A stretch of DNA of 58,590 nt from Helicobacter valdiviensis. GTDB taxonomy: Bacteria; Campylobacterota; Campylobacteria; Campylobacterales; Helicobacteraceae. Every line of letters begins with the position of its first letter. Position 1 is the stretch's first letter. A model generated the notes under the pieces. That model saw only the letters and a program-made list of their open reading frames with translations, made no database searches and was not told the origin of the DNA. Made by a program: the position numbers and the translations under genes. Below, in pieces: positions 17,469 through 25,179 of the stretch. The stretch covers positions 1 through 58,590 of the forward strand of contig NZ_NBIU01000010.1 of the NCBI RefSeq assembly GCF_003245365.1. Direction: 5' to 3'.

Positions 17469-18466
17469 ACTTTTTACAAAATCCACCCCTTAATAGAGAG
17501 CTTATGCAGCATTTAGGCGGTGAGTTTGTGCAACCAAAACTTCTAAATCCTAATATTAAAGAACAAATAAAAACCCAAAACTTAGAACTTTGCAAAGAAC
17601 TTGGAATGAAAATAGCAAAGCCTTTTAGTTTTAGCGTGGAATCTTTTTATTTTCTTTTAAAAAAACTTACTAAAAAATACAAAGTTGCCCTAGCTCTCTC
17701 CTCTCATCGCTTTTTATATGAGGCTTATTTGCTTTTAGAAGAAAAAGATCAAATTATCCCTTTAATCCCCTCTTATGAAAATGGAGAAATCTCCATTCAA
17801 GAAGCATTAAGTCTAGGTGCAGAATGTTTTGTTTTACCAAGCTTAAATGAGGATATTTTAACTTCAAACCTGCATTTGCAAGAATTTCTAAAAGATAAAG
17901 TTTGTATTTGGGATATTAGCTATGCACTTGCCCTCTCCTTGCCTCTACCCAAAAATGCAGAAGCTTATTTAATAAATGGCGAAAGTTTAGGGCTTTTACA
18001 TCCTTTTGGGATTATGGCACACTCCTGCAGTGATTTTGGGGATTTTAGTGAAATTTATCAGGAGATTTTTGGAATTTATCAAGTCTTTTTAAAAGGTATT
18101 CAAGAATGCAAACCTCCTAAAAAAGATTATGCACTAGAATTTTTTAATCTTTTAAAAGAAGATTTGCAAGATTGCCTCACTCTTCTTTATAAAACCCCCA
18201 AAAACACACTTGCCATAAGATTAAAAAACAATAAAGCAAGAAATCTCATTCAAGCCTTAATGCTAGAGGATATTTCTTGCATCAATGGGCAAGAATGTCT
18301 TTTGGGTTTTATGCAACCCTCTTTTGTGCTAAGACTTATGGGATATAGCACAAATGAAGCAAGAGAGTTTTTAAGTCTTAGTTTTTGCAAGGATTTTAAC
18401 AATATTACAAGCATGGCTAAAAAAATTGCTTTCAAATACAAGCAACTTCAAGCTATGCAATTATAA
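17462..18466 (+). CDS. NifS/IscS-like fold protein lacking the PLP lysine, in the sel operon
   Basis: 334 residues. By eye it aligns along its length with cysteine desulfurases. SSHRFLYEAYLLLE (80-93) matches the TEHKAVLD helix with His82. CIWDISYALALSLPL (148-162) matches the VDA.QS..G strand with Asp151. NGESLGLLHPFGIM (172-185) stands where SGHK.YGPKG should be. NGQECLLGFMQPSFVLRLMG (275-294) matches the flexible loop and SYVLRALG helix, with Cys279 in the place of the catalytic cysteine. The PLP-binding lysine position is Ser175, and the N-terminal third is shortened. It should not work as a normal PLP desulfurase. Its place between selB (7-base overlap) and moeA (10 bases) suggests a role in sulfur or selenium handling during enzyme maturation. 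Confidence 0.7.
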   Translation: MLDFLQNPPLNRELMQHLGGEFVQPKLLNPNIKEQIKTQNLELCKELGMKIAKPFSFSVESFYFLLKKLTKKYKVALALSSHRFLYEAYLLLEEKDQIIPLIPSYENGEISIQEALSLGAECFVLPSLNEDILTSNLHLQEFLKDKVCIWDISYALALSLPLPKNAEAYLINGESLGLLHPFGIMAHSCSDFGDFSEIYQEIFGIYQVFLKGIQECKPPKKDYALEFFNLLKEDLQDCLTLLYKTPKNTLAIRLKNNKARNLIQALMLEDISCINGQECLLGFMQPSFVLRLMGYSTNEAREFLSLSFCKDFNNITSMAKKIAFKYKQLQAMQL

Positions 18467-18475
18467 GGAGAAATT

Positions 18476-19693
18476 ATGGAAAGTTTAAGTTTGCAAGAAG
18501 CCTTAGAGGTTTTAGAAAATAATGCTAGTTTCAAACCTAATGTAGAAATTTTACCCCTCCTAGAAGCACAAAACCGCTTTTTAGCCTCTACACAAATTTG
18601 CCAAAAATCTTTACCCTCTTTTAATAGTGCTGCAATGGACGGCTTTGCCTTTAACCATACCAATAAAGGAGAGCTAAAAATAAAAGAAACCCTTTTTGCA
18701 GGAGATAAAAAAGAAATTATTTTGCAAAATGGAGAGTGTGTTAAGATTATGACAGGTGCAAAAATTCCAAAAGGAGCTGATAGCCTCACACCTTTTGAAG
18801 AAATTGAAGGAGGATTTTCTAATAAAGATTCAATTTTTGTAAAAGAAGAGGGGAAAATTTGGAACAACATTAGACAAGAAGGTGAGGAAATCACAAAAGG
18901 AGAAACCTTATTAAAAGAGGGGGAAGAGCTAGATGAAAATGCTCTTATGCTACTTGCCACTCAAGGAATTAGCTATGTAGATGTGTATGAAAAGCTAAAA
19001 ATAGGTGTATTTGCAAGTGGTGATGAGCTAAAAGAGCCTTGGGAAACTTCAAGCCCTCATCAAATCCATAATTCTAATGCTACAATGATTATCTCTACCC
19101 TTAAAAGCTTTCATTTTAGCGCCCATTATGGTGGGATCTTAAAAGACAATAAAGAAACAATTGCAAAAGTCCTACAAAGCCCTTATGATATAATCATTAC
19201 TAGCGGGGGAGCAAGCAAGGGAGAGGCAGATTTTATGCGTGAGATTTTACAAAATAATGCCACGCTCTTAATTCCAAGCCTTAAAATCCGTCCTGGAAAA
19301 CCCATAATGGTAGCCAAAATGCAAAATAAATTCATCATTGCACTTCCTGGAAATCCACTTGCAGGAGCTGTGCTTTTAAGATTCTTGATTTTGCCATTTT
19401 TACGCAAACTTAGTGGTGCTAGGGCACATTTTTTACAAAGCATTCCTATAAAGATTTGCGAAGAATTTAGCCTAAAAAACAGAATGGATGCTATGCTAGG
19501 AATAGCTAATCATGAGGGCTTTAAACTAACACAAAAAGGCAAATATGGCTCCTCTTGCACCTTGCCACTCCACCTTAGTAATGCTCTTGGAATTTTTAGT
19601 GAAAATTTTACCCTTGGAAAAGCAGGCGAAGAAATCCAAGCACTCCCCTTTAAGCTCATTTGGGGCGATAAAAAATGCAACTTTATAAACTAA
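18476..19693 (+). CDS. moeA: Molybdopterin molybdenumtransferase MoeA
   Basis: 405 residues. Recognised by the SAAMDGFAF motif (about 47-55) with the metal-site aspartate region, TGAKIPKGAD (about 98-107), the MoCF-domain ITSGGASKGEADFMRE (about 240-255) and ALPGNPLAGAV (about 288-298). MoeA inserts molybdate or tungstate into adenylylated molybdopterin. Ribosome binding site AAGGAG lies six to eight bases before the start. Being fourth in the selA-selB operon suggests its product serves a seleno-molybdoenzyme such as formate dehydrogenase. Confidence 0.93.
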   Translation: MESLSLQEALEVLENNASFKPNVEILPLLEAQNRFLASTQICQKSLPSFNSAAMDGFAFNHTNKGELKIKETLFAGDKKEIILQNGECVKIMTGAKIPKGADSLTPFEEIEGGFSNKDSIFVKEEGKIWNNIRQEGEEITKGETLLKEGEELDENALMLLATQGISYVDVYEKLKIGVFASGDELKEPWETSSPHQIHNSNATMIISTLKSFHFSAHYGGILKDNKETIAKVLQSPYDIIITSGGASKGEADFMREILQNNATLLIPSLKIRPGKPIMVAKMQNKFIIALPGNPLAGAVLLRFLILPFLRKLSGARAHFLQSIPIKICEEFSLKNRMDAMLGIANHEGFKLTQKGKYGSSCTLPLHLSNALGIFSENFTLGKAGEEIQALPFKLIWGDKKCNFIN

Positions 19694-19700
19694 ATTTAAG

Positions 19701-19724
19701 TTTATTTTTATAAAATAAATTTTT
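19701..19724 (+). terminator. AT-only hairpin after moeA
   Basis: An eight-pair hairpin (TTTATTTT, TAT, AAAATAAA) is followed at once by TTTTT, eight bases after the moeA stop. The stem has no G-C pair, so termination would be weak, and the following UspA gene has its own good ribosome binding site. Confidence 0.45.
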
Positions 19725-19742
19725 GCTTAAAAAGGAGTAGAA

Positions 19743-20159
19743 ATGAAAAAGATTCTTTTTGCCATTGATGATACCAAAGCTTGCCAAAAGGCTGCTGAAT
19801 TTATTGTAAATTTTTTTGGAGATAGAGAGGATTGCTCTATCACTCTAATCCATGTAAAAACCCCTATTATGCTCTATGGAGAAGCCGCACTTGCTGCTTA
19901 TGAAGAAATAGAGAAAAAAGAAGCAGAGGTTAGCGATAAATTATTAGAGGATTTTAGTAAAATCTTTTTAGATAAAGGTGTAAATATTGAGCAAAAGCTC
20001 TTAGAGGGCGAGGCTGTAACAGAAGTGCTAAATTATGCAAAAGATTTTGATTTGCTAGCCATAGGGCAAAGCGAGGATAGCTTTTGGAATAAAGTATTTT
20101 CAAGCAACCAAAATAGCTTTTCTGAAAAATCGCCCATTCCGATTTTGATTGTAAAATAA
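19743..20159 (+). CDS. UspA-family universal stress protein
   Basis: 138 residues with the Usp fold pattern: MKKILFAIDDTKAC at the start with the nucleotide-contacting aspartate in the first strand-loop, a TLIHVKTP second strand, and a C-terminal FDLLAIGQSEDSF...IPILIVK ending. The glycine-rich ATP-binding motif of the ATP-binding Usp subfamily is imperfect (GQSEDSF-N..S), so ATP binding is uncertain. AAGGAG precedes the start by about six bases. Single-domain Usp proteins are cytoplasmic dimers induced under starvation. Relation to the sel operon is unclear; it may be a separate unit. Confidence 0.85.
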   Translation: MKKILFAIDDTKACQKAAEFIVNFFGDREDCSITLIHVKTPIMLYGEAALAAYEEIEKKEAEVSDKLLEDFSKIFLDKGVNIEQKLLEGEAVTEVLNYAKDFDLLAIGQSEDSFWNKVFSSNQNSFSEKSPIPILIVK

Positions 20160-20207
20160 TGCTTTTAGATAGCTTTAAAAATTGCTAGGTAGCTTGATTG
20201 TCGCATT

Positions 20208-20368
20208 GCTTTTGGGTTCTTTTTTGCATTAGATTTTTAAAACCAACCCAAAAAGCCTCAAATGACTTTATAGCTTTTACTCTTAATATCCCTAATAACA
20301 AGGAGGCAAGAAAACATTAACTTTAAAACTTGAAGTTTTAGAAGCTTTTATCAAAAAACCATTTGATA
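20208..20368 (+). other. Intergenic region with three inverted repeats and an orphan ribosome binding site
   Basis: Between the UspA gene and the DUF945-like pair. GCTTTTGGGTT (20208-20218) pairs with AACCCAAAAAGC (20245-20256). A near-perfect palindrome of TAAAACTT and AAGTTTTA lies at 20324-20340, and TATCAAA/TTTGATA at 20349-20368. A perfect AAGGAGG (20300-20306) is followed by an open frame to 20388 that has no usable start codon, so it may be the leftover of a small gene or leader peptide. No known riboswitch recognised. Confidence 0.35.
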
Positions 20369-20400
20369 AATTTATAAATTTAACTTAAAAAAGGAAAGAA

Positions 20401-21774
20401 ATGAAAAAACTTATTGCAATAATTGTGATTTTAGTAGCGGGCTTTTTTGGCTCTAGTTTTTATATTGAGGGGCTAAACTCTAAAGCACATGAGGAGTTTA
20501 AAAAAATTGCTTCAGATCCTAAAATGTGGCAAGAATTATTAATAAAGCAAGCAGAAAATAATAGGGCTTTACGCGAACAAATGGCAGGCTTATTATATTA
20601 TAGCTCTGAACTTTTTTTAGAGTTTGAAGACTATCAAAAGGGTTTTTTAAGCTCTAATGCTAAATTTTCGTTAATGTCAAAAAGTCAATTCCATGATAAA
20701 CCAACAAAACTTTTAGAAGGAAATATTACTTATTATAATCTTCCCTTATCTAAACGCTTTAAAGCAGTCCTTAAAAAGGAAGGGATAGAAAAAGAAAATC
20801 AAAAATTAGCTAACGCAATTAAAGATGAAAATCTATTAGTGTTTGAAGGCTTTAAAACTTTCTTTGATTGGGAAGTTAGAATGACGAGTGCTGATATTTT
20901 ACTTGAAGAAAAACGCGAGGGTAGCTATAGCACAAGAGAACAACACATAGAAGTTAAACCTACTAGCCTAACTTTATTGCTAGATGGAAAAAATCCTATG
21001 CTATTAAAAAGTGCAAATGCAGATATTCCCTACATCAACATCACAGAAAACAAAAAGTGGGAGAACGGGGAAAACTCAAATAATAAATTTCTTATAGAAA
21101 AACTTCAAATCACACAAAACAATGCAGAGCCTACACCAATTTTTGATAATAATTTTATAGAGGGCGATGCTAAAATGTTTTTAAAAAAATTGGAATTTAA
21201 CAATAATGATGAATACTACCAAACAAATAGTTATTTCAAATTTCAAGATATAAAATCTAGTGCAAAAACTCTTATAAAAGACAATAAAATGTCAATAGAT
21301 ACTAAGAGCAGTGCAGAACTTCTAAACTTCAAAGATACAGAAAAAGAAGTGGATATAGAACTAAAAGCTCCTAATTTAGTTTTCAACATTAAAGATCTTG
21401 ATGTAGAAGCTTTAAATAAGGTTTTAAATTATCAAGATTTTGGCGCATTAGAAACAATGCTTAACCAAACCATTAATGCAAATCTAGAATTTTCTACCAA
21501 AATTAACAAAAAAGATTTAGATATCAAAGCTTCTATGCAAGCACAAAAAGAAAATCTAAAAGTAAATGCCACAATTTTGAGTGAGGGAAAATTTAGTGAG
21601 TTGGCAGTTCTTCCTAGCTACATAAAAAGTGATTTGGAATCCCTAGATTCTATGGCTAAAGTAGATGGCAAAGAATATAAACTTGAAGTTATTCTTGATT
21701 ACAATCCCAAAAATGATCTTTTCCCAGATGTTAAGATTAATGGTAAATCTTTAAGCGAATATCAAGGATATTAG
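20401..21774 (+). CDS. DUF945-like (YdgA-type) envelope protein, first of two tandem copies
   Basis: 457 residues. An N-terminal membrane anchor or uncleaved signal (about 1-22, then GSSFYIEGLN) precedes a long region rich in beta strands. The layout resembles DUF945/YdgA proteins, which I assign from overall pattern rather than a firm motif. It shares with the next gene the stretches FEDYQKGFLSS, NITYYNLPLSKRFKAV and EGFKTFFDWEVR, so the two are paralogs from a tandem duplication. Start has AAGGAAAG about four bases upstream. It is probably exported to the periplasmic face. Function unknown. Co-transcribed with the second copy (two-base gap) and the ABC exporter genes. Confidence 0.65.
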   Translation: MKKLIAIIVILVAGFFGSSFYIEGLNSKAHEEFKKIASDPKMWQELLIKQAENNRALREQMAGLLYYSSELFLEFEDYQKGFLSSNAKFSLMSKSQFHDKPTKLLEGNITYYNLPLSKRFKAVLKKEGIEKENQKLANAIKDENLLVFEGFKTFFDWEVRMTSADILLEEKREGSYSTREQHIEVKPTSLTLLLDGKNPMLLKSANADIPYINITENKKWENGENSNNKFLIEKLQITQNNAEPTPIFDNNFIEGDAKMFLKKLEFNNNDEYYQTNSYFKFQDIKSSAKTLIKDNKMSIDTKSSAELLNFKDTEKEVDIELKAPNLVFNIKDLDVEALNKVLNYQDFGALETMLNQTINANLEFSTKINKKDLDIKASMQAQKENLKVNATILSEGKFSELAVLPSYIKSDLESLDSMAKVDGKEYKLEVILDYNPKNDLFPDVKINGKSLSEYQGY

Positions 21775-21776
21775 AA

Positions 21777-23366
21777 ATGAAAAAGCTCATTGCTCTTATT
21801 ACAATAATTGCTATGGGCTTTTTTGGCTCTAGTTTTTATATTGAGGGGCTAAATTTTAAAGCACATAAGGAGCTTGAAAAACTAACTTCTATTCCGCATA
21901 CATTGCATGAATTTAAAGATATTTATAATAATGATTTTTTGTTGCAGGAATTTTTAAAAAGAAATCAACATTTTGCAAATTACTATGATAGGTATTATTA
22001 TTTAAATTTTGAAGACTACCAAAAAGGTTTTCTAAGCTCTAGTGCTAAATTCTCACTAATGACAAAAAATCACACAAACAATGAAGAAGTTTCTCAAGAG
22101 ATAGCACTTTTAAAAGGAGAAATTACTTATTATAATCTTCCCTTATCCAAACGCTTTAAAGCAGTCTTTAAAAAAGAGGGCTTAGAGAAAGTAGATAAAG
22201 AATTAGCCAATGCCATTAAAAATGCAAATCTTTTAGAGATTGAAGGCTTTAAAACTTTCTTTGATTGGGAAGTTAGAATAAAAAGTGCAGAGATTTCATA
22301 TCAAGACAAAGTAAATCTTCACTCTATTAACTTTATTTTGTTATCTGACTCCAAAAATCCCCTAATGGTAAAAAACTCTAAAATGGATTTGCCCTATTTT
22401 AAATTACAAATGGATACGAAAGAAACGCTTACTATTAATAATTTTTCTATAATGCAAGATTTTCAAACACCCACACATCTTTTTAGTTCTAATCCTACAA
22501 ATAATACTTTTAGAGCTTTTTATAAAGAAATGGAATTTAATTTCTATGATTACTTTAGTCATAAACCCATTAAAATTCAATGGCACAATCTCCATTCTAA
22601 TAAAGAAACCCTTATAACCGACAATAAACTATCTATCCGTTCTAAAGATAGTATAGAATATATGAGTCTTCAAAACTCATCAAAAATAGAGTTAAAAAAT
22701 ATCCTTTCTAACACCTCTATTAAAAATCTTGATATAGAAGCTTGGAGAAATTTATCCAACCCTATCCATTTAGAAAATTTCTTGCCTGAAGGATTAGAGG
22801 CGGATTTGGATATGAGTGCTACATTCAATCAAACAAAAATCAACTTCTTTGCAAATGTGATTTCAAAAGATTCTAAACTCTCTTTAAAAACCAACACCTA
22901 TATAGAGTTTTTAGATTTAAAAGATCTACTAAAAACTCATCTAAAAGATATTCATTTAAGCTTTGGAATACAAGATGTTCCTACAGAATCGCTTTTTTTA
23001 CTTGCAAAAACACAAAATGAAGAAATATTCATGCAAATGTTAAAAAGCAATATAGGTGCAAATTTGGATTTTAATGCCATTATCAACCAAAAAGATTTTA
23101 GCCTAACCACCAACTTAAAAACCGCAGAAGATGGCATTAAGCTAAATTCTAAAATTACAAGCGAAGATGATTTTAGTGCTTTAAACATTCCAGCTTTTAA
23201 AAATATGCTAGATAATCTTAATGCAATGGCTCTAAAAAATAATGGCAAAAGCGAAGTGAATGTAGATTTTAGTATAAAAAATAATGGATCTACCTTTTTA
23301 GAACCAACCATTACAATCAATGGAAAAAACTTAAAAGAAATAGGAGGCATTAATGGTAGATATTAA
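21777..23366 (+). CDS. DUF945-like (YdgA-type) envelope protein, second tandem copy
   Basis: 529 residues, paralog of the preceding gene. The first 190 residues are closely similar between the copies (same anchor, EDYQKGFLSS, ITYYNLPLSKRFKAVFKK, EGFKTFFDWEVR). The middle diverges and is about 70 residues longer, apparently through an extra helical/beta segment around residues 340-410. Near the C-terminus both have repeats of a 'N(L/I)DF(N/S)..I(N/K)(Q/K)KD' type. It overlaps the ABC ATPase start by 14 bases, which ties these envelope proteins to the transporter. Function unknown. Confidence 0.65.
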   Translation: MKKLIALITIIAMGFFGSSFYIEGLNFKAHKELEKLTSIPHTLHEFKDIYNNDFLLQEFLKRNQHFANYYDRYYYLNFEDYQKGFLSSSAKFSLMTKNHTNNEEVSQEIALLKGEITYYNLPLSKRFKAVFKKEGLEKVDKELANAIKNANLLEIEGFKTFFDWEVRIKSAEISYQDKVNLHSINFILLSDSKNPLMVKNSKMDLPYFKLQMDTKETLTINNFSIMQDFQTPTHLFSSNPTNNTFRAFYKEMEFNFYDYFSHKPIKIQWHNLHSNKETLITDNKLSIRSKDSIEYMSLQNSSKIELKNILSNTSIKNLDIEAWRNLSNPIHLENFLPEGLEADLDMSATFNQTKINFFANVISKDSKLSLKTNTYIEFLDLKDLLKTHLKDIHLSFGIQDVPTESLFLLAKTQNEEIFMQMLKSNIGANLDFNAIINQKDFSLTTNLKTAEDGIKLNSKITSEDDFSALNIPAFKNMLDNLNAMALKNNGKSEVNVDFSIKNNGSTFLEPTITINGKNLKEIGGINGRY

Positions 23367-24039
23367 AAACCTAACCAAAGCTTATGGAGACAGCATTGCA
23401 CTAGATAATGTTAATCTACATTTACAAAAAGGTAAAATCATAGGGCTTTTAGGACCCAACGGAAGTGGTAAAACCACTCTTATGAAAGTGATTTTAGGAC
23501 TTTTAAAACAACTAAAAAGTGGAGAAGTGCTTATTAATGGAGAAAAAATTAGCGATTCTTCACGCAATTTCATTGCTTATTTACCCGACAAAAATCACAT
23601 TCCACCTGAGTGGAGCTTGCAAAGAGCTTGCGAGTTTTATGCAGATTTTTTTAGCGATTTTGATATACAAAAAGCACATAGGCTTTTTAAAGATTTTAAT
23701 CTTCCTTTACAAGCTAGATTAAAATCTCTCTCTAAAGGAAACCAAGAAAAAGTTTCTTTAATTTTAACACTTAGCAGAAATGCTTTGCTTTATATTTTAG
23801 ATGAGCCTATTGCTGGGGTGGATCCGCTTGCTAGAGAAGAAATTTTTAAACTTATCTTGCAAAACCATAGAAGCGATAGCACAACTTTAATTTCTACACA
23901 TCTACTTTTAGATGTGGAACACATTTTAGATGAAGTGATTTTTATAAGCTATGGAAATGCTTTTTTACATAAACCTCTAAGTGAAATTACAAGTCCTACT
24001 AAAAATCTAAACGAAGCTTTTAAGGAGTATTTTGGATGA
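23353..24039 (+). CDS. ABC transporter ATP-binding protein
   Basis: 228 residues with Walker A GPNGSGKTT (about 34-42), a variant signature LSKGNQEKVSL (about 127-137), Walker B YILDEPIAGVDP (about 147-158) and the switch histidine in LISTHLLLDVE. The signature is LSKGN rather than LSGGQ, as in the BcrA/YtrB-like family of small exporters. It pairs with the permease that overlaps it by four bases. It overlaps the upstream DUF945-like gene by 14 bases. Confidence 0.88.
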   Translation: MVDIKNLTKAYGDSIALDNVNLHLQKGKIIGLLGPNGSGKTTLMKVILGLLKQLKSGEVLINGEKISDSSRNFIAYLPDKNHIPPEWSLQRACEFYADFFSDFDIQKAHRLFKDFNLPLQARLKSLSKGNQEKVSLILTLSRNALLYILDEPIAGVDPLAREEIFKLILQNHRSDSTTLISTHLLLDVEHILDEVIFISYGNAFLHKPLSEITSPTKNLNEAFKEYFG

Positions 24040-24863
24040 TTAAGCTATTAAAATATGAACTCAAAAATATGTATTTACCCTATGTGATTGTGAGTGTGCT
24101 ATATCTAGCTTGTATGCTTATTATTTCTATCTATGGAGAATTAAAAGGATATGAGAACATATTTTCTGATAATCTAGGAGCAACAACAAGCTTTTTTATA
24201 ATGACGCCTTTTTTTCTTGCTATTTTTGGAGCTATACTAGCATTTTTGGGCTTATTTATTGTGATTGTTGTGAGTGTTATTAATTCTTTTTCTAAATATT
24301 TTTTTGGTTCTTATGGAAGTTTGCTTTTATCTTTGCCTATAAAACTAGATTATATTTTGCTCTCTAAAATTCTAAGTAATGTTATCTGCATAGCTTGTGC
24401 AACTTTATTTTATATTTTTTGCTTGATACAAGTATTCTCCTCTTTTAGCGATAATTCATTAGCAGAATTTTATTCTGAGCTTTTTAAAACTGTAAATGAA
24501 TTAAGTGTAGGCAATGTTTTGTTATTTTGTTTTTATTGGTTTGCAAATATTGGGAATTTTTTAATGATGATACTCCTTACACTTACACTTCTTAATATTT
24601 GGCACATTAATTCTTTTGTTTTTCCTATTGGGCTTTTGATTTATTTTTGTCTTAGTTTTGCTATAGGCTTTCTTACTTCAATTATTGATGTAACTCTTCT
24701 CTCTTCTACAAATGCAAATATCTTAGAAAATACAAATTCATATTATGATGGAGACGCCTTAAATGTCTATCTATTCTATCAAGGTTTTAAGGCTTTTATT
24801 TTATGTATTTTAATTTATCTACTTTCTAGATTTTTAATCCTAAGAAAAATGGAGCTTTCATAG
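24036..24863 (+). CDS. ABC-2 type transporter permease
   Basis: 275 residues with about six membrane helices (around 15-38, 52-85, 105-135, 160-180, 190-215 and 245-268) and a conserved start of the MIKLLKYELKN type that is common in ABC-2 permeases. ATGA overlap with the ATPase gene indicates one transporter. Substrate is unknown; the operon partners, two exported DUF945-like proteins, suggest an envelope-related cargo. A hairpin lies just after its stop. Confidence 0.8.
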   Translation: MIKLLKYELKNMYLPYVIVSVLYLACMLIISIYGELKGYENIFSDNLGATTSFFIMTPFFLAIFGAILAFLGLFIVIVVSVINSFSKYFFGSYGSLLLSLPIKLDYILLSKILSNVICIACATLFYIFCLIQVFSSFSDNSLAEFYSELFKTVNELSVGNVLLFCFYWFANIGNFLMMILLTLTLLNIWHINSFVFPIGLLIYFCLSFAIGFLTSIIDVTLLSSTNANILENTNSYYDGDALNVYLFYQGFKAFILCILIYLLSRFLILRKMELS

Positions 24864-24900
24864 CAAACAATAAATAGTGCTTTAGGCACTATTGCTCCAT
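24849..24900. repeat. Nested inverted repeat after the ABC permease
   Basis: AATAGTGC (24873-24880) and GCACTATT (24886-24893) form an eight-pair stem around TTTAG. Outside it ATGGAGC (24849-24855) pairs with GCTCCAT (24894-24900). There is no T-run after it, so it is an imperfect terminator at best. The remaining bases to 25160 hold no convincing gene. A 44-codon minus-strand open frame (24882-25013) without a start codon may be a gene remnant. Confidence 0.4.
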
Positions 24901-25160
24901 ATCTCTATCCAAAATTTTACTTCACATTTAAAGCTTAAAGCTCCAATATTTTGCAATTTCATAGAAAAATAGATAATACTTTGACTTTCTTTAAGTTTAA
25001 AATGGATTTTATTTTAAAGCAAAGCAACTTTTTAGGAAGTTTTATACTAAAGTTTATAGGGGCTATTGCTATTAACTAGACTTTACCAGCTTTGAAACAC
25101 ATACAAAAAGCATAACTCTATCATATTTTTAAAAAATCAAAAAAGAAGCAAAAAGAGAAA

Positions 25161-25179
25161 GGGCAAAAATTAATTGCCC
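25161..25179 (-). terminator. Hairpin terminator overlapping the end of icd
   Basis: On the minus strand GGGCAA, a seven-base loop and TTGCCC are followed by a T-rich tail (TTTCTCTTTTTG). The loop contains the stop codon of the isocitrate dehydrogenase gene. Confidence 0.45.

Noticed and set aside
24882-25013. Minus-strand 44-codon frame as a real gene
   Set aside because: No start codon or ribosome binding site and an in-frame stop just upstream; at most a relic.
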